Assembly: GCF_000685355.1 (NCBI RefSeq)
Contig: NZ_JHET01000001.1
Location: forward strand, 186,001-250,000
Origin: Microbacterium sp. CH12i
GTDB lineage: Bacteria > Actinomycetota > Actinomycetes > Actinomycetales > Microbacteriaceae
DNA: 64,000 bases
Reading direction: 5' to 3'
Part shown: one piece after another, positions 10,875 to 20,836 of the stretch
Layout of the letters: every line of letters starts with the position of its first letter
Numbering within the stretch: the stretch's first letter is position 1
The notes under the pieces: model-generated
The model's database searches: none
What the model was told of the DNA's origin: nothing
The model's input: only the letters and a program-made list of their open reading frames with translations
Made by a program: the position numbers and the translations under genes

Positions 10875-11156
10875 ATGCCACGGAGTCTCAAGAAGGGCCC
10901 CTTCGTCGACGATCACCTGCTTCGCAAGGTTGTCGTGCAGAACGAAGCTGGTTCCAAGAACGTCATCAAGACCTGGTCTCGCCGGTCCATGATCGTCCCA
11001 GCCATGCTGGGTCACACGATCGCGGTCCACGACGGTCGCAAGCACATTCCTGTGTTTGTTACCGAAGCCATGGTCGGCCACAAGCTGGGCGAGTTTGCGC
11101 CCACCCGCACCTTCCGCGGCCACGAGAAGGACGACAAGAAGGGCCGTCGCCGCTAA
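10875..11156 (+). CDS. rpsS: 30S ribosomal protein S19
   Basis: 93-residue S19 of the head of the small subunit, starting [15 protein letters not shown], with the conserved [16 protein letters not shown] near the C-terminus. Length and order are standard. It lies between rplB and rplV. AGGAGTAGAAGA upstream provides the ribosome-binding site. Confidence 0.98.
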   Translation: MPRSLKKGPFVDDHLLRKVVVQNEAGSKNVIKTWSRRSMIVPAMLGHTIAVHDGRKHIPVFVTEAMVGHKLGEFAPTRTFRGHEKDDKKGRRR

Positions 11157-11181
11157 CGCGGGGACGATAGAGGAGAGAGAA

Positions 11182-11579
11182 ATGGTGGAGTCCATCGCAC
11201 GCGTGCGACACATCCGCGTGACCCCTCAGAAGGCTCGTCGTGTCGTCGCGCTCATCAAGGGCAAGCAGGCCCAGGAGGCTCTTGCGATCCTGAAGTTCGC
11301 AGCACAGAGCGCCAGTGAGCCGATCTACAAGCTTGTTGCTTCGGCCATGGCCAACGCACAGGTCAAGGCAGATCGCGACGGCGAGTACCTCGACGAGCAG
11401 GACCTGTACGTGGCTAACGCCTACGTTGACGAGGGCACGACGCTCAAGCGTTTCCGCCCCCGTGCTCAGGGTCGCGCTTCCAGATCAAGAAGCGCACGAG
11501 CCACATCACGGTCGTGCTCTCGACGCCTGAAGCTGCCGACGCAGCTGAGGGCGAAAGCAAGAAGAAGGCGAGCAAGTAA
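11182..11579 (+). CDS. rplV: 50S ribosomal protein L22 (apparent 1-nt deletion)
   Basis: L22 reaches the exit tunnel through a long hairpin loop. The start at ATG 11182 follows AGGAGAGAGAA and reads [21 protein letters not shown]. The frame breaks near 11479, just after the loop sequence [16 protein letters not shown] has become GCTTC. Adding one T restores [15 protein letters not shown] and an ending rich in Lys, with the stop at 11577-11579. L22 is essential, so the gene is treated as intact. The stop overlaps the rpsC start. Confidence 0.95.
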
Positions 11580-12337
11580 TGGGACAGAAGGTAAACCCCT
11601 ACGGCTTCCGCCTCGGAATCACCACGGACCACGTGTCTCGTTGGTTCTCGGACTCAACGAAGCCGGGCCAGCGTTACGCAGATTACGTGGCCGAGGACAT
11701 CAAGATCCGTAACCTGCTGAAGACGCAGCTCGACCGCGCCGGTGTCTCGAACATCGAGATCGAGCGCACCCGTGACCGCGTCCGCGTCGACATTCACACT
11801 GCCCGTCCGGGCATCGTGATCGGTCGTCGTGGAGCCGAGGCCGAGCGTATTCGCGGCGACCTCGAGAAGCTCTCGGGCAAGCAGATCCAGCTGAACATCC
11901 TCGAGGTCAAGAACCCCGAGGCTGACGCTCAGCTCGTTGCACAGGGTATCGCCGAGCAGCTCACTGCTCGTGTCGCTTTCCGCCGTGCGATGCGCAAGGG
12001 CCTCCAGGGCGCGCAGCGCGCTGGAGCCAAGGGCATCCGCATCCAGGTCTCCGGCCGCCTCGGCGGCGCCGAGATGAGCCGTTCGGAGTTCTACCGCGAG
12101 GGTCGTGTGCCACTGCACACGCTTCGTGCGAACATCGACTACGGCTTCTACGAGGCAAAGACCACCTTCGGCCGCATTGGTGTGAAGGTCTGGATCTACA
12201 AGGGTGACCTCACCGCCAAGGAGCTTGCTCGCGAGCAGGCTAACGCGCCGAAGTCTCGCGGTCGTGACGACCGTGGTGGCGACCGTCGTCGTGCCCCGCG
12301 TAACGAGGCACCTGTTGCAGAAGGAGCGTCGGCATAA
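11579..12337 (+). CDS. rpsC: 30S ribosomal protein S3
   Basis: 252-residue S3 at the mRNA entry channel. The KH-domain GxxG is present in [13 protein letters not shown] (residues about 75-87). The conserved core ends near residue 215 and is followed by a charged tail rich in Arg, Asp and Gly. The start overlaps the rplV stop by one base, and the stop overlaps the rplP start by one base (TAATG), so the three genes are translationally coupled. Confidence 0.98.
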   Translation: MGQKVNPYGFRLGITTDHVSRWFSDSTKPGQRYADYVAEDIKIRNLLKTQLDRAGVSNIEIERTRDRVRVDIHTARPGIVIGRRGAEAERIRGDLEKLSGKQIQLNILEVKNPEADAQLVAQGIAEQLTARVAFRRAMRKGLQGAQRAGAKGIRIQVSGRLGGAEMSRSEFYREGRVPLHTLRANIDYGFYEAKTTFGRIGVKVWIYKGDLTAKELAREQANAPKSRGRDDRGGDRRRAPRNEAPVAEGASA

Positions 12338-12756
12338 TGCTCATCCCGCGTAAGGTCAAGTTCCGCAAGCAGCACCACCCCGGTCGCAGCGGCCAGGCTA
12401 CCGGTGGCACGAAGGTTTCCTTCGGCGAGTACGGCATCCAGGCGCTTACCCCCGCTTACGTGACGAACCGTCAGATCGAGTCCGCTCGTATCGCGATGAC
12501 CCGTCACATCAAGCGTGGTGGAAAGGTGTGGATCAACATCTACCCTGACCGTCCGCTCACGAAGAAGCCTGCGGAAACCCGCATGGGTTCCGGTAAGGGT
12601 TCGCCCGAGTGGTGGGTCGCAAACGTCAAGCCGGGTCGCGTCCTCTTCGAGGTCGCCGGCGTGAGTGAGGAACTCGCTCGCGAGGCACTCAACCGGGCAA
12701 TTCACAAGCTGCCTCTCAAGGCACGCATCATCAAGCGCGAGGAGGGCGACGCGTAA
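12337..12756 (+). CDS. rplP: 50S ribosomal protein L16
   Basis: 139-residue L16, which positions A-site tRNA. It starts [17 protein letters not shown] and contains [14 protein letters not shown], a conserved landmark. Length is standard. It overlaps rpsC and rpmC by one base each (TAATG junctions). Confidence 0.98.
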   Translation: MLIPRKVKFRKQHHPGRSGQATGGTKVSFGEYGIQALTPAYVTNRQIESARIAMTRHIKRGGKVWINIYPDRPLTKKPAETRMGSGKGSPEWWVANVKPGRVLFEVAGVSEELAREALNRAIHKLPLKARIIKREEGDA

Positions 12757-13073
12757 TGGCGATCGGCACCAAAGAGCTCGCTCCGGCAGAGCTCGATACG
12801 TTCGAAGACCAGCGCCTCGTCGAGGAGCTGCGTAAGGCCAAGGAGGAGCTGTTCAACCTCCGTTTCCAGTCGGCCACCGGCCAGCTGGAAAGTCACGGCC
12901 GCATTCGCGCCGTCAAGCGCGACATCGCGCGCCTGTACACCGTGATCCGTGAGCGCGAGCTGGGCATCCGTGCGACGCCTGCTGCGGCCCCGGCCCCGGC
13001 CAAGAAGGCGTCCAAGTCAAAGGCGAAGAAGTCCGAGGATGCCTCGGCTGACGCCGAAGGGAAGGCTGAGTAA
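12756..13073 (+). CDS. rpmC: 50S ribosomal protein L29 with charged C-terminal tail
   Basis: The L29 coiled-coil core covers roughly residues 10-70 ([21 protein letters not shown] is the landmark), next to the tunnel exit. Residues 71-105 form an extension rich in Ala, Lys and Ser that is absent from short L29 proteins of about 65 residues. Similar low-complexity tails occur on S5, L15 and L17 in this window. It is coupled to rplP and rpsQ by one-base overlaps. Confidence 0.96.
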   Translation: MAIGTKELAPAELDTFEDQRLVEELRKAKEELFNLRFQSATGQLESHGRIRAVKRDIARLYTVIRERELGIRATPAAAPAPAKKASKSKAKKSEDASADAEGKAE

Positions 13074-13389
13074 TGGCCACCAAGAAGGAAGCGGAAGCGA
13101 CCGTCGAGACTGTCTCGCACGATGTGCGTGACGAGACGCCCGTGGTTACCGCAAGACGCAACGCGGCTACGTCGTCAGCGACAAGATGGACAAGACCATC
13201 GTCGTTGAGGTCGAAGATCGCGTGAAGCACCCCCTGTACGGCAAGGTCATCCGCCGTACAGAGAAGCGCAAGGTGCACGACGAGACCAACTCGGCGGGCA
13301 TCGGCGACCTCGTAGTCATCAGCGAGACCCGTCCGCTCAGCGCTACCAAGCGCTGGCGTCTGGTCGAGATCGTCGAGAAGGCCAAGTAA
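13073..13389 (+). CDS. rpsQ: 30S ribosomal protein S17 (apparent 1-nt deletion)
   Basis: Primary 16S-binding protein, about 105 residues. The ATG at 13073 overlaps the rpmC stop and gives [22 protein letters not shown], an acidic lead-in. The frame breaks near 13141 in a run of C. Adding one base restores [19 protein letters not shown] and then [17 protein letters not shown], the S17 core, ending at 13389. S17 is not expected to be dispensable, so a sequencing error is likely. rplN starts 26 bases downstream. Confidence 0.93.
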
Positions 13390-13415
13390 GCCTCCGGCTT
13401 ACTTAAGGAGCAATA

Positions 13416-13784
13416 GTGATTCAGCAGGAATCCCGCGTCAAGGTCGCCGACAATACCGGCGCGAAGGAACTACTCACGATCCGTGTTCTCGGTGGCTCAC
13501 GCCGCCGGTACGCAGGTCTGGGCGACACCATCGTGGCTACGGTTAAGGACGCGATCCCGGGCGGCAACGTCAAGAAGGGCGACGTCGTAAAGGCGGTCAT
13601 CGTCCGCACCAAGAAGGAAGTCCGTCGTCCGGACGGCTCCTACATCAAGTTCGACGAGAACGCAGCGGTCATCCTGAAGACCGACGGGGAGCCTCGCGGC
13701 ACCCGCATCTTCGGGCCGGTCGGTCGTGAGCTTCGTGACAAGAAGTTCATGAAGATCGTCTCGCTCGCGCCGGAGGTTATTTGA
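13416..13784 (+). CDS. rplN: 50S ribosomal protein L14
   Basis: 122-residue L14, part of an intersubunit bridge. It starts with GTG ([18 protein letters not shown]), which is the invariant N-terminus, and has AAGGAG upstream. It opens the spc-type gene group (rplN-rplX-rplE-rpsH-rplF-rplR-rpsE-rpmD-rplO). rplX follows after 2 bases. Confidence 0.98.
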   Translation: MIQQESRVKVADNTGAKELLTIRVLGGSRRRYAGLGDTIVATVKDAIPGGNVKKGDVVKAVIVRTKKEVRRPDGSYIKFDENAAVILKTDGEPRGTRIFGPVGRELRDKKFMKIVSLAPEVI

Positions 13785-13786
13785 TC

Positions 13787-14146
13787 ATGGCGAATATCAA
13801 AAAGGGCGACCTCGTACAGGTCATCTCGGGCGCAAAGCCCGAACGTGGCGGCGACCGCGGCAAGCAGGGCAAGGTCCTCGAGATCCTGTCGGAGCGCAAC
13901 CGTGTGATCGTCCAGGGCGTCAACTACGTCACCAAGCACACCCGCGTCGGCCAGACGCAGCGTGGCACCAAGACGGGCGGCATCGAGACTCTCGAAGCTC
14001 CCATCCACATCTCGAACGTCGCACTCGTTGACCCCGAGACCAAGAAGCCGACTCGCGTCGGCCACCGGGTCGAGGAGCAGACCAAGGACGGCGTCAAGCG
14101 CACCGTCCGGGTGCGTTACGCGAAGAAGTCAGGTAAGGACCTCTGA
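13787..14146 (+). CDS. rplX: 50S ribosomal protein L24
   Basis: L24 initiates assembly of the large subunit; 119 residues. The ATG at 13787 ([15 protein letters not shown]) is preferred to an in-frame TTG at 13781 that overlaps the rplN stop, because this is the usual N-terminus and GGAGG lies upstream. The KOW-type motif [12 protein letters not shown] is present. The last base overlaps the rplE start. Confidence 0.97.
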   Translation: MANIKKGDLVQVISGAKPERGGDRGKQGKVLEILSERNRVIVQGVNYVTKHTRVGQTQRGTKTGGIETLEAPIHISNVALVDPETKKPTRVGHRVEEQTKDGVKRTVRVRYAKKSGKDL

Positions 14147-14736
14147 TGAGCACCGAGACTGCCGCGCCGGCTGGCAAGATCCAGCCGCGCCTGAAGCAGA
14201 AGTACAAGGCCGAGATCCAGCAGAAGATGCGGGACGAGTTCGGCTACGAGAACGTGATGCAGATCCCTGGTCTCGTCAAGGTCGTCGTCAACACCGGTGT
14301 CGGTGAAGCGGCCCGTGACAGCAAGGTGATCGATGGTGCGGTTACTGACCTCACCAAGATCACGGGCCAGAAGCCGCTTGTCACGAAGGCTCGCAAGTCC
14401 ATCGCGCAGTTCAAGCTGCGTGAAGGTCAGCCCATTGGCGCCCACGTCACCCTCCGCGGTGACCGTGCGTGGGAGTTCCTTGACCGCCTCGTTTCGCTCG
14501 CTCTGCCGCGCATCCGCGACTTCCGCGGACTATCGCCTAAGCAGTTCGACGGTCACGGCAACTACACGTTCGGTCTCCAGGAGCAGAGTGTGTTCCACGA
14601 GATCGATCAGGACAACATCGACCGCGTCCGCGGTTTCGACATCACTGTCGTCACGACGGCGAAGACGGATGCTGAGGGTCGTGCGCTTCTGCGTTACCTC
14701 GGCTTCCCCTTTACTGCCGAAGGCGCCAAGGCGTAA
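14146..14736 (+). CDS. rplE: 50S ribosomal protein L5
   Basis: 196-residue L5, binding 5S rRNA and contacting P-site tRNA. It includes the conserved [22 protein letters not shown] stretch (near residues 107-128). It overlaps rplX by one base. Downstream lies a 166-bp gap before rpsH. In many bacteria rpsN (S14) lies between L5 and S8, but no S14 reading frame is present here; an inverted repeat fills the place. Confidence 0.98.
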   Translation: MSTETAAPAGKIQPRLKQKYKAEIQQKMRDEFGYENVMQIPGLVKVVVNTGVGEAARDSKVIDGAVTDLTKITGQKPLVTKARKSIAQFKLREGQPIGAHVTLRGDRAWEFLDRLVSLALPRIRDFRGLSPKQFDGHGNYTFGLQEQSVFHEIDQDNIDRVRGFDITVVTTAKTDAEGRALLRYLGFPFTAEGAKA

Positions 14737-14742
14737 TGCATC

Positions 14743-14811
14743 GGCTTCCGTCCGTACCCTGAGTTTGAGGAGCTTGCTCCCTGAGCTTGTCGAAGGGGGC
14801 GGACGGAAGCC
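14743..14811. repeat. 12-bp stem enclosing a REP-like element, between rplE and rpsH
   Basis: GGCTTCCGTCCG (14743-14754) and CGGACGGAAGCC (14800-14811) are perfect inverted repeats. Inside them is CCCTGAGCTTGTCGAAGGG (14779-14797), which matches the reverse complement of the element at 23514-23533 with one change. It could end or process the upstream transcript, but no U tract follows. Confidence 0.6.
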
Positions 14812-14902
14812 GTGTGTGCGCTTACAATTGAAGATTGCATCTCATAGCAGGTCGTCTGTCGTGTAACGGCAGCCGAAACCTCGTGAACAAAGGAAAATAA
14901 CC

Positions 14903-15301
14903 ATGACAATGACAGACCCGGTCGCAGACATGCTGACCCGTCTGCGCAACGCGAACTCGGCACACCACGACTCCGTGTCCCTGCCGTCGAGCAAGCTCAA
15001 GACGAACATCGCCGAGATCCTCCAGCGGGAGGGCTACATCTCCGGCTGGGAGGTTACCGACGCTCGCGTTGGACAGAACCTCACTCTCACGCTGAAGTAC
15101 GGCCCCAACCGGGAGCGTTCGATCGCGGGCATCAAGCGCGTGTCGAAGCCTGGACTTCGCGTCTACGCACGTTCGACTGAGCTTCCTACGGTTCTCGGCG
15201 GCCTCGGCGTAGCCATCCTGTCCACCTCCTCCGGTCTTCTCACTGATCGTCAGGCTGAGCAGAAGGGCGTGGGCGGAGAAGTTCTCGCCTACGTGTGGTA
15301 A
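14903..15301 (+). CDS. rpsH: 30S ribosomal protein S8
   Basis: 132-residue S8, a central-domain assembly protein and, in several bacteria, the translational repressor of the spc operon. It starts [18 protein letters not shown]; the second Met could equally be the start. The conserved C-terminal [12 protein letters not shown] is present. It is separated from rplE by 166 bp holding an inverted repeat, so it may start a sub-operon. rplF follows after 6 bases. Confidence 0.98.
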   Translation: MTMTDPVADMLTRLRNANSAHHDSVSLPSSKLKTNIAEILQREGYISGWEVTDARVGQNLTLTLKYGPNRERSIAGIKRVSKPGLRVYARSTELPTVLGGLGVAILSTSSGLLTDRQAEQKGVGGEVLAYVW

Positions 15302-15307
15302 TTCGAA

Positions 15308-15844
15308 ATGTCGCGTATTGGACGACTTCCCATCGAGATCCCCTCGGACGTCACCATTTCGGTTGACGGTCGTAAGGTCGCGGTGAAGGGCCCCAAGGGT
15401 GAACTCACCCTGAACGTGGCCAGCCCCATCGAGGTCGCGATCGAGGACAACCAGGTGGTTGTCGCTCGTCCCGACGACGAGCGTGAGTCGCGGTCGCTTC
15501 ACGGCCTGACCCGCACGCTCATCAACAACAACATCATCGGCGTGACCCAGGGCTACACCAAGGGTCTTGAGGTCGTCGGTACCGGTTACCGCGTTCAGCA
15601 GAAGGGCAACTCGGTTGAGTTCGCTCTTGGCTTCTCGCACCCGGTTCTGATCGACCCGCCGGCCGGCATCACTTTCACGGTTGAGGGCACCAACAAGCTC
15701 ACCGTGAGTGGTATCGACAAGCAGGCTGTCGGTGAGGCAGCTGCGAACATTCGCAAGATCCGCAAGCCCGAGCCGTACAAGGGCAAGGGTGTGCGCTACG
15801 CCGGCGAGAACGTGCGTCGCAAGGCCGGAAAGAGTGGTAAGTAA
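15308..15844 (+). CDS. rplF: 50S ribosomal protein L6
   Basis: 178-residue L6 near the GTPase-associated region, built of two related domains. It starts [12 protein letters not shown]. The C-terminal landmark [18 protein letters not shown] is intact. Gap to rplR is 2 bases. Confidence 0.98.
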   Translation: MSRIGRLPIEIPSDVTISVDGRKVAVKGPKGELTLNVASPIEVAIEDNQVVVARPDDERESRSLHGLTRTLINNNIIGVTQGYTKGLEVVGTGYRVQQKGNSVEFALGFSHPVLIDPPAGITFTVEGTNKLTVSGIDKQAVGEAAANIRKIRKPEPYKGKGVRYAGENVRRKAGKSGK

Positions 15845-15846
15845 CC

Positions 15847-16206
15847 ATGGCTCTCAAGTCAAAGTCTGACGCCCGCGCGCGTCGTCACGCACGCCTTCGC
15901 AAGAAGGTCGTTGGCACCGAGGCGCGTCCGCGCCTGGTCGTCAACCGCTCAGCCCGCCACGTTTTCGTCCAGCTGGTCGATGACAGCAAGGGCCACACCG
16001 TCGCCTCGGCATCTACGCTCGAGACCGAGCTTCGCTCGTTCGATGGTGACAAGACCGCCAAAGCCCGCAAGGTCGGCGAGCTTCTCGCCGAGCGCGCAAA
16101 GGCTGCTGGTGTCCTCGACGTCGTGTTCGACCGTGGCGGCAACCGCTACGCCGGTCGCGTCGCAGCCATCGCCGATGGCGCCCGCGAAGGGGGGCTGGCA
16201 CTGTGA
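15847..16206 (+). CDS. rplR: 50S ribosomal protein L18
   Basis: 119-residue L18, a 5S rRNA partner together with L5. It begins [20 protein letters not shown], a basic tail typical of the family, and ends GAREGGLAL. The stop overlaps the rpsE GTG start by four bases (GTGA), so L18 and S5 are translationally coupled. Confidence 0.97.
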   Translation: MALKSKSDARARRHARLRKKVVGTEARPRLVVNRSARHVFVQLVDDSKGHTVASASTLETELRSFDGDKTAKARKVGELLAERAKAAGVLDVVFDRGGNRYAGRVAAIADGAREGGLAL

Positions 16207-16949
16207 GTGACAACAAGGAGAACGAAGTGACCGAAACGGCTGCTGCCGCTTCCGAAACGGCTGCTGCCGTTCCAGAGACGGCACCTGTCGTCTCCGAGAC
16301 GGCTGCCGGCACCACCCAGGCAGAGCCCGCACGCGAAGGCCGCCGCGGCGGCGGTCGTGGCGATGGCCGAGGCCAGGGTGGCCGTGACCGTAATTCACGC
16401 GACCGTGGCGACAACCAGTTCCTTGAGCGCGTTGTCACCATTAACCGCGTCTCGAAGGTCGTGAAGGGTGGACGTCGCTTTAGCTTCACCGCCCTCGTGG
16501 TCGTCGGTGACGGCAACGGTCTGGTCGGCGTTGGCTACGGCAAGGCCCGTGAGGTGCCCCTGGCTATCTCCAAGGGTGTTGAAGAGGCCAAGCGCAACTT
16601 CTTCCGCGTGCCCCGCGTCGGCTCCACGATCCCGCACCCCGTGCAGGGTGAGGCCGCTGCCGGTGTCGTGCTTCTTCGTCCGGCTGCTGCTGGTACCGGT
16701 GTTATCGCCGGTGGTCCGGTTCGCGCCGTACTCGAGTGCGCCGGCATCCACGATGTGCTCTCGAAGTCGCTCGGCTCTTCGAACACGATCAACATTGTGC
16801 ACGCGACTGTCGCGGCTCTGAAGAGCCTCGAAGAGCCCCGTGCTGTTGCCGCCCGCCGTGGTCTCGAGTACGACGCTGTCGTGCCTGCGATCATCGTGCG
16901 CAACGAGGCAAAGGCCGCAGCTGCGGCCGCTGCGAAGGTAGGTGCCTGA
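16203..16949 (+). CDS. rpsE: 30S ribosomal protein S5 with long N-terminal extension
   Basis: S5 maintains decoding accuracy. The core begins near residue 70 ([20 protein letters not shown]) and runs to the end of a 248-residue protein. Residues 1-70 are low complexity: repeats of ETAAA / PETA / SETA, then an Arg-Gly-rich linker ([16 protein letters not shown]). In-frame later starts would lose the coupling to rplR, so the GTG at 16203 is kept. The Ser/Ala/Glu repeat region is visible in DNA as imperfect tandem repeats. Confidence 0.95.
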   Translation: MSDNKENEVTETAAAASETAAAVPETAPVVSETAAGTTQAEPAREGRRGGGRGDGRGQGGRDRNSRDRGDNQFLERVVTINRVSKVVKGGRRFSFTALVVVGDGNGLVGVGYGKAREVPLAISKGVEEAKRNFFRVPRVGSTIPHPVQGEAAAGVVLLRPAAAGTGVIAGGPVRAVLECAGIHDVLSKSLGSSNTINIVHATVAALKSLEEPRAVAARRGLEYDAVVPAIIVRNEAKAAAAAAAKVGA

Positions 16950-17134
16950 TGGCCGCCCGTCTTAAGGTGACCCAGATCAAGTCCAAGGTGAGCGAGAAGC
17001 AGAACCAGCGTGACACGCTGCGCAGCCTCGGTCTTAAGCGGATCGGTGACACCACCGTTCGCCCCGACGACGCGCAGATGCGCGGCTACGTCAAGACCGT
17101 CGCACACCTCGTCAAGGTTGAGGAGATCGACTAA
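16949..17134 (+). CDS. rpmD: 50S ribosomal protein L30
   Basis: 61-residue L30 starting [17 protein letters not shown], with the conserved [15 protein letters not shown]. It overlaps the rpsE stop (TGATG) and the rplO start (TAATG) by one base each. Confidence 0.97.
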   Translation: MAARLKVTQIKSKVSEKQNQRDTLRSLGLKRIGDTTVRPDDAQMRGYVKTVAHLVKVEEID

Positions 17135-17838
17135 TGGCTGAGAAGAACGACGCAGTCGACGCCGAAAAGGCAACGAAGAAGGCTGCTGCTCCCAAGGCGG
17201 CCGCCGCAAAGGCTGCTCCGAAGAAGGCTGCTGCCCCTAAGGCTGCAGCGTCTAAGGATGCTGCGGAGAAGAAGCCCGCCGCGAAGAAGGCTGCTGCCCC
17301 CAAGGCTGCTGCTGCCGACGCCAAGGCTGACTCTGCCGCCAAGAAGCCTGCTCCCAAGAGCAAGAAGGCTGCCCCGAAGGCCGATGCTCCGGCATCGCGC
17401 CCCGGTGTGCTCAAGGTTCATCACCTGCGTCCGATCCCCGGCGCTAACACCGCGAAGACCCGTAAGGGTCGCGGTGAAGGTTCCAAGGGTAAGACCGCTG
17501 GTCGTGGTACCAAGGGCACCAGGGCTCGCAACACCGTTCGTGTCGGCTTTGAGGGTGGGCAGATGCCTCTGCACATGCGCACCCCGAAGCTGCGCGGGTT
17601 CAAGAACCCGTTCCGCGTCGAGTACCAGGTTGTCAATCTGGAAAAGCTCGCGGAGCTGTACCCCAAGGGTGGCGACGTCACCGTGGTCGACCTCGTCGCC
17701 AAGGGTGCCGTTCGCAAGAACGAGAAGGTCAAGGTTCTTGGAAACGGCGACATCGCAGTGAAGCTCACCGTCTCGGTCGACAAGGTCTCGGGTTCTGCCG
17801 AGCAGAAGATCGTGGCCGCGGGCGGATCCGTCAAGTAA
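17134..17838 (+). CDS. rplO: 50S ribosomal protein L15 with histone-like N-terminal extension
   Basis: The L15 core, which normally starts MKVHxLRP, begins here near residue 91 ([21 protein letters not shown]) and is complete to the C-terminus. Residues 1-90 are made almost only of Lys, Ala and Pro in repeats such as [10 protein letters not shown], similar to linker-histone tails. The ATG at 17134 overlaps the rpmD stop, which supports the long form. Whether the tail is removed or binds rRNA cannot be told. A hairpin follows at 17848-17876. Confidence 0.94.
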   Translation: MAEKNDAVDAEKATKKAAAPKAAAAKAAPKKAAAPKAAASKDAAEKKPAAKKAAAPKAAAADAKADSAAKKPAPKSKKAAPKADAPASRPGVLKVHHLRPIPGANTAKTRKGRGEGSKGKTAGRGTKGTRARNTVRVGFEGGQMPLHMRTPKLRGFKNPFRVEYQVVNLEKLAELYPKGGDVTVVDLVAKGAVRKNEKVKVLGNGDIAVKLTVSVDKVSGSAEQKIVAAGGSVK

Positions 17839-17847
17839 CCACTTCAG

Positions 17848-17876
17848 AGAGGGGTCGGAGATTCTCCGGCCCCTCT
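17848..17876 (+). terminator. Stem-loop between rplO and secY
   Basis: AGAGGGGTCGGAG (17848-17860) pairs with CTCCGGCCCCTCT (17864-17876) with one G-U pair and a 3-nt loop. The following bases TCTGGG give only a weak tail, so it may be a partial terminator between the ribosomal genes and secY. Confidence 0.55.
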
Positions 17877-17940
17877 TCTGGGTTACCCTGGTCTTTCAGC
17901 CGTCTCTAGTCGGGCGGCATCCCTTTCAGGAGGAACGCCT

Positions 17941-19262
17941 TTGTTTAGCGCTATCGCGCGGATCTTCCGCACGCCCGACCTACGTCGGAAGATCGGTTTC
18001 ACCCTGCGATCATCGCCATCTACCGTCTTGGTTCGCATGTTCCCGCGCCGTTCGTGCATTTCCCGAACGTTGAAGAGTGTCTGCGTCTCAACGCCGGCAC
18101 CGAGGGTTTGCTGAGCCTCGTCAACCTCTTCTCAGGTGGAGCACTGCTCCAGCTGTCGATCTTCGCGCTGGGGGTCATGCCGTACATCACGGCGACGATC
18201 ATCACCCAGCTGCTTCGTGTGGTCATCCCGCACTTCGAGGCGCTGCACAAGGAGGGTCAGGCAGGACAAGCCCGGCTCACCCAGTACACGCGGTACCTCA
18301 CCATCGCTCTTGCGCTGCTGCAGTCGACGACGCTCGTCACCGTGGCCCGCAGCGGCCAGCTGTTCGGCACGACCGATATTGCGGCATGTCAGCAGCTGCT
18401 AACGAACGACGTGTGGTGGGCGCAGCTGCTCATCATCATGGCGATGACTGCGGGTACCGGCCTCATCATGTGGTTTGCCGAGCTCGTCACTGAACGTGGC
18501 ATCGGCAACGGTATGTCGCTGTTGATCTTCACGTCGATCGCTGCCACATTCCCGTCGGCGATGTGGGCGATCTTCGAGTCGAACGGCTTCGAAGTCTTCT
18601 TGCTTGTGCTTGCGGTCGGCATCCTGGTCACCGGACTCGTCGTCTTTGTCGAGCAATCGCAGCGTCGTGTCCCCGTGCAGTACGCCAAGCGCATGGTCGG
18701 ACGCCGCACCTACGGCGGCACGAACACGTACATCCCGATCAAGGTGAACATGGCGGGTGTGATCCCGATCATCTTCGCCTCTTCGCTGCTGTACATTCCG
18801 ATGCTCATTGCGCAGTTCAACACCCCGCAAGACGGCAGCGAACCGGCCGCCTGGGTGGTCTGGGTCTCGCAGAACCTGACCACGGGGGATCAGCCGCTTT
18901 ACATGGCGATCTACTTCCTGCTGATCATCGGTTTCACCTACTTCTACGTCGCGATTACCTTCAACCCCGTTGAGGTTGCCGACAACATGAAGAAGTACGG
19001 CGGGTTCATTCCCGGCATCCGTGCGGGGCGTCCGACAGCCGAGTATCTCGACTTCGTACTTACCCGCATTACGTTCCCTGGGTCTATTTACCTGGGTCTG
19101 ATCGCGCTCATCCCGCTGATCGCCTTGTCCACTGTCGGCGCCAACCAGAACTTCCCGTTCGGTGGCGCCTCGATCCTCATCATCGTGGGTGTGGGTCTTG
19201 AGACGGTCAAGCAGATCGATGCACAGCTTCAGCAGCGCCACTACGAAGGGCTCCTCCGTTGA
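17941..19262 (+). CDS. secY: Preprotein translocase subunit SecY (apparent 1-nt deletion)
   Basis: Channel subunit of the Sec translocon, about 440 residues with ten membrane helices. The start is TTG 17941, six bases after AGGAGGAAC, giving [22 protein letters not shown]. The frame breaks near 18006: one G is missing in CTGGCGATC, and the correct reading continues [16 protein letters not shown]. The rest is conserved, including [12 protein letters not shown] and [20 protein letters not shown]. SecY is essential, so the lesion is treated as an error. It overlaps adk by four bases. Confidence 0.95.
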
Positions 19263-19854
19263 CAGCATCCGCACGACTTCTCATCGTCGGCCCGCAGGGT
19301 TCGGGCAAGGGCACGCAGGGCGTGCGCATTGCCGAAGCTTTCGGAATCCCGGTGGTCTCCACCGGTGACATCTTCGCGCGAACATCAAAGAGGGCACACC
19401 GCTTGGCCAGCAGGTCACAGCGATCCTCGACAAGGGTGACCTCGTTCCGGATGAGCTGACGAGCGACCTTGTGCGCGATCGCATCTCGCAAGACGATGCG
19501 GCGAACGGTTTCCTGCTCGACGGGTATCCTCGCAACGCTGCGCAGGTGGAGCACCTCGATGAGTTCCTCGTCGGCCGTGACGAGGCGCTCGATGCCATCA
19601 TCTTGCTTGACGTCGCACGCGAAGAGAGTATCGCCCGCCTTCGTCTGCGTGCAGAAGAGCAGGGGCGCTCGGATGACACGGAAGAGGCCATCGCGCACCG
19701 GCTGGCGATCTACGAGAAGGAGACTGCTCCGATTCTCGAGGTCTACGGTCCGCGTGGCATCGTCGACAACATCGATGGCGTCGGTTCGCTTGACGAGATC
19801 ACCGAGCGCATCTTCGCGGCACTTGCCGCCCGCGGCTTGCACGTCGCCCGCTGA
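19259..19854 (+). CDS. adk: Adenylate kinase (apparent 1-nt deletion)
   Basis: Interconverts ATP and AMP with two ADP; about 198 residues, the short form without the zinc-binding lid. The P loop is [10 protein letters not shown] (residues 11-20) and the second landmark is LLDGYPRN. It starts at a TTG overlapping the secY stop. The frame breaks near 19375: TTCCGCGCG reads TTCGCGCG, and repair restores [18 protein letters not shown]. The gene is essential, so error is likely. secY-adk-map is the common bacterial order. Confidence 0.94.
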
Positions 19855-19871
19855 CGCGATCATCCGCTGAC

Positions 19872-20720
19872 ATGTTTCGCCGCTCCATTTACAAGACGCC
19901 TGCTCAGTTGCAGGCGATGGTCGAGCCTGGACTCATCACGGCCGCAGCGCTCGAAGCGCTTCGTCCGCTGATTCGGGCGGGCGTCACGACGCTCGAGCTC
20001 GACACGCAGGCGAACCGGACGATCCGTAGTCGCGGAGCCGAGTCGAACTTCCAGCTCGTGCGCGGGTACCACCACACCGTCTGTGTGTCGGTGAACCAAG
20101 AGGTCGTGCACGGGATTCCCGGCGGTCGTATGTTGCAGGCCGGTGACATTGTCTCGGTTGACTGCGGAGCGCAGTACGAGGGGTGGAACGGCGACAGCGC
20201 GATCACCGTGGTCGTGCCCGATCCCGATCGCCCTGACGTTGTCGCGCGGCGGGAGGAACTCTCTCGGGTGACCGAGGGTTCGATGTGGGCGGGGATTGCT
20301 GCGATGGCATCCGCTCGTCACATTGGCGAACTCGGTGCGGCGATTCAGGAGTACATCGAGGCGCAGGGCGTCTCTGAAGTATCGGGGGAGCCCTACGGCA
20401 TCCTTCGCGAATACGTCGGCCATGGCATCGGACGCAAGATGCACGAGGCGCCGAGCGTGTTCAACTACCGCACACCTGACCCGGGGCCGGAGATCAAGTC
20501 GGGGCTCGTCCTCGCGATCGAGCCGATGGTCACTGCCGGCGGCGATGAGACACACATCGAGGATGACGACTGGACCGTCTCGACGGTCGACGGGACCGAT
20601 GGCTCGCACTGGGAGCACAGCGTTGCTCGCCACGACGGTGGCATCTGGGTGCTGACTGCTCCGGATGGCGGCGCCGCAGGCCTTGCGCCGTTCGGCGTTG
20701 TGCCGGTGCCGCTGGGCTGA
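19872..20720 (+). CDS. map: Methionine aminopeptidase, type I
   Basis: Removes the initiator Met from nascent proteins; 282 residues. The five metal ligands can be placed: Asp in SVDCGAQ, Asp in NGDSAIT, His in GHGIGRKMHEAP, Glu in AIEPMV and Glu in HWEHSVA. Residues beyond about 255 are a Gly/Ala-rich tail. It lies 17 bases after adk and is probably co-transcribed with secY and adk. It is the last gene of that unit; an intergenic inverted repeat follows. Confidence 0.95.
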   Translation: MFRRSIYKTPAQLQAMVEPGLITAAALEALRPLIRAGVTTLELDTQANRTIRSRGAESNFQLVRGYHHTVCVSVNQEVVHGIPGGRMLQAGDIVSVDCGAQYEGWNGDSAITVVVPDPDRPDVVARREELSRVTEGSMWAGIAAMASARHIGELGAAIQEYIEAQGVSEVSGEPYGILREYVGHGIGRKMHEAPSVFNYRTPDPGPEIKSGLVLAIEPMVTAGGDETHIEDDDWTVSTVDGTDGSHWEHSVARHDGGIWVLTAPDGGAAGLAPFGVVPVPLG

Positions 20721-20755
20721 TCTAGCGCGTCCTGCTCGGCCGAGCGACGAGACAT

Positions 20756-20822
20756 CACTTTCTGCATGAGGTTGAGATTTCTGCGTGAGGCGACACGCCT
20801 GCCGTGGTGTCTTATGCAGACA
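20756..20822. repeat. Intergenic element with TTTCTGC direct repeats and imperfect hairpin
   Basis: TTTCTGCATGAGGTTGAGA is followed at once by the related TTTCTGCGTGAGGCGACA. CTGCATGAGG also pairs with TCTTATGCAG near 20820 if two G-U pairs are allowed. It lies between the convergent map and AbiEi-like genes. Part of it (TTTCTGC then a GAG-type stem) recurs in the element at 34928-34979. Confidence 0.35.
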
Positions 20823-20836
20823 ATGTGGGCTGTTGC

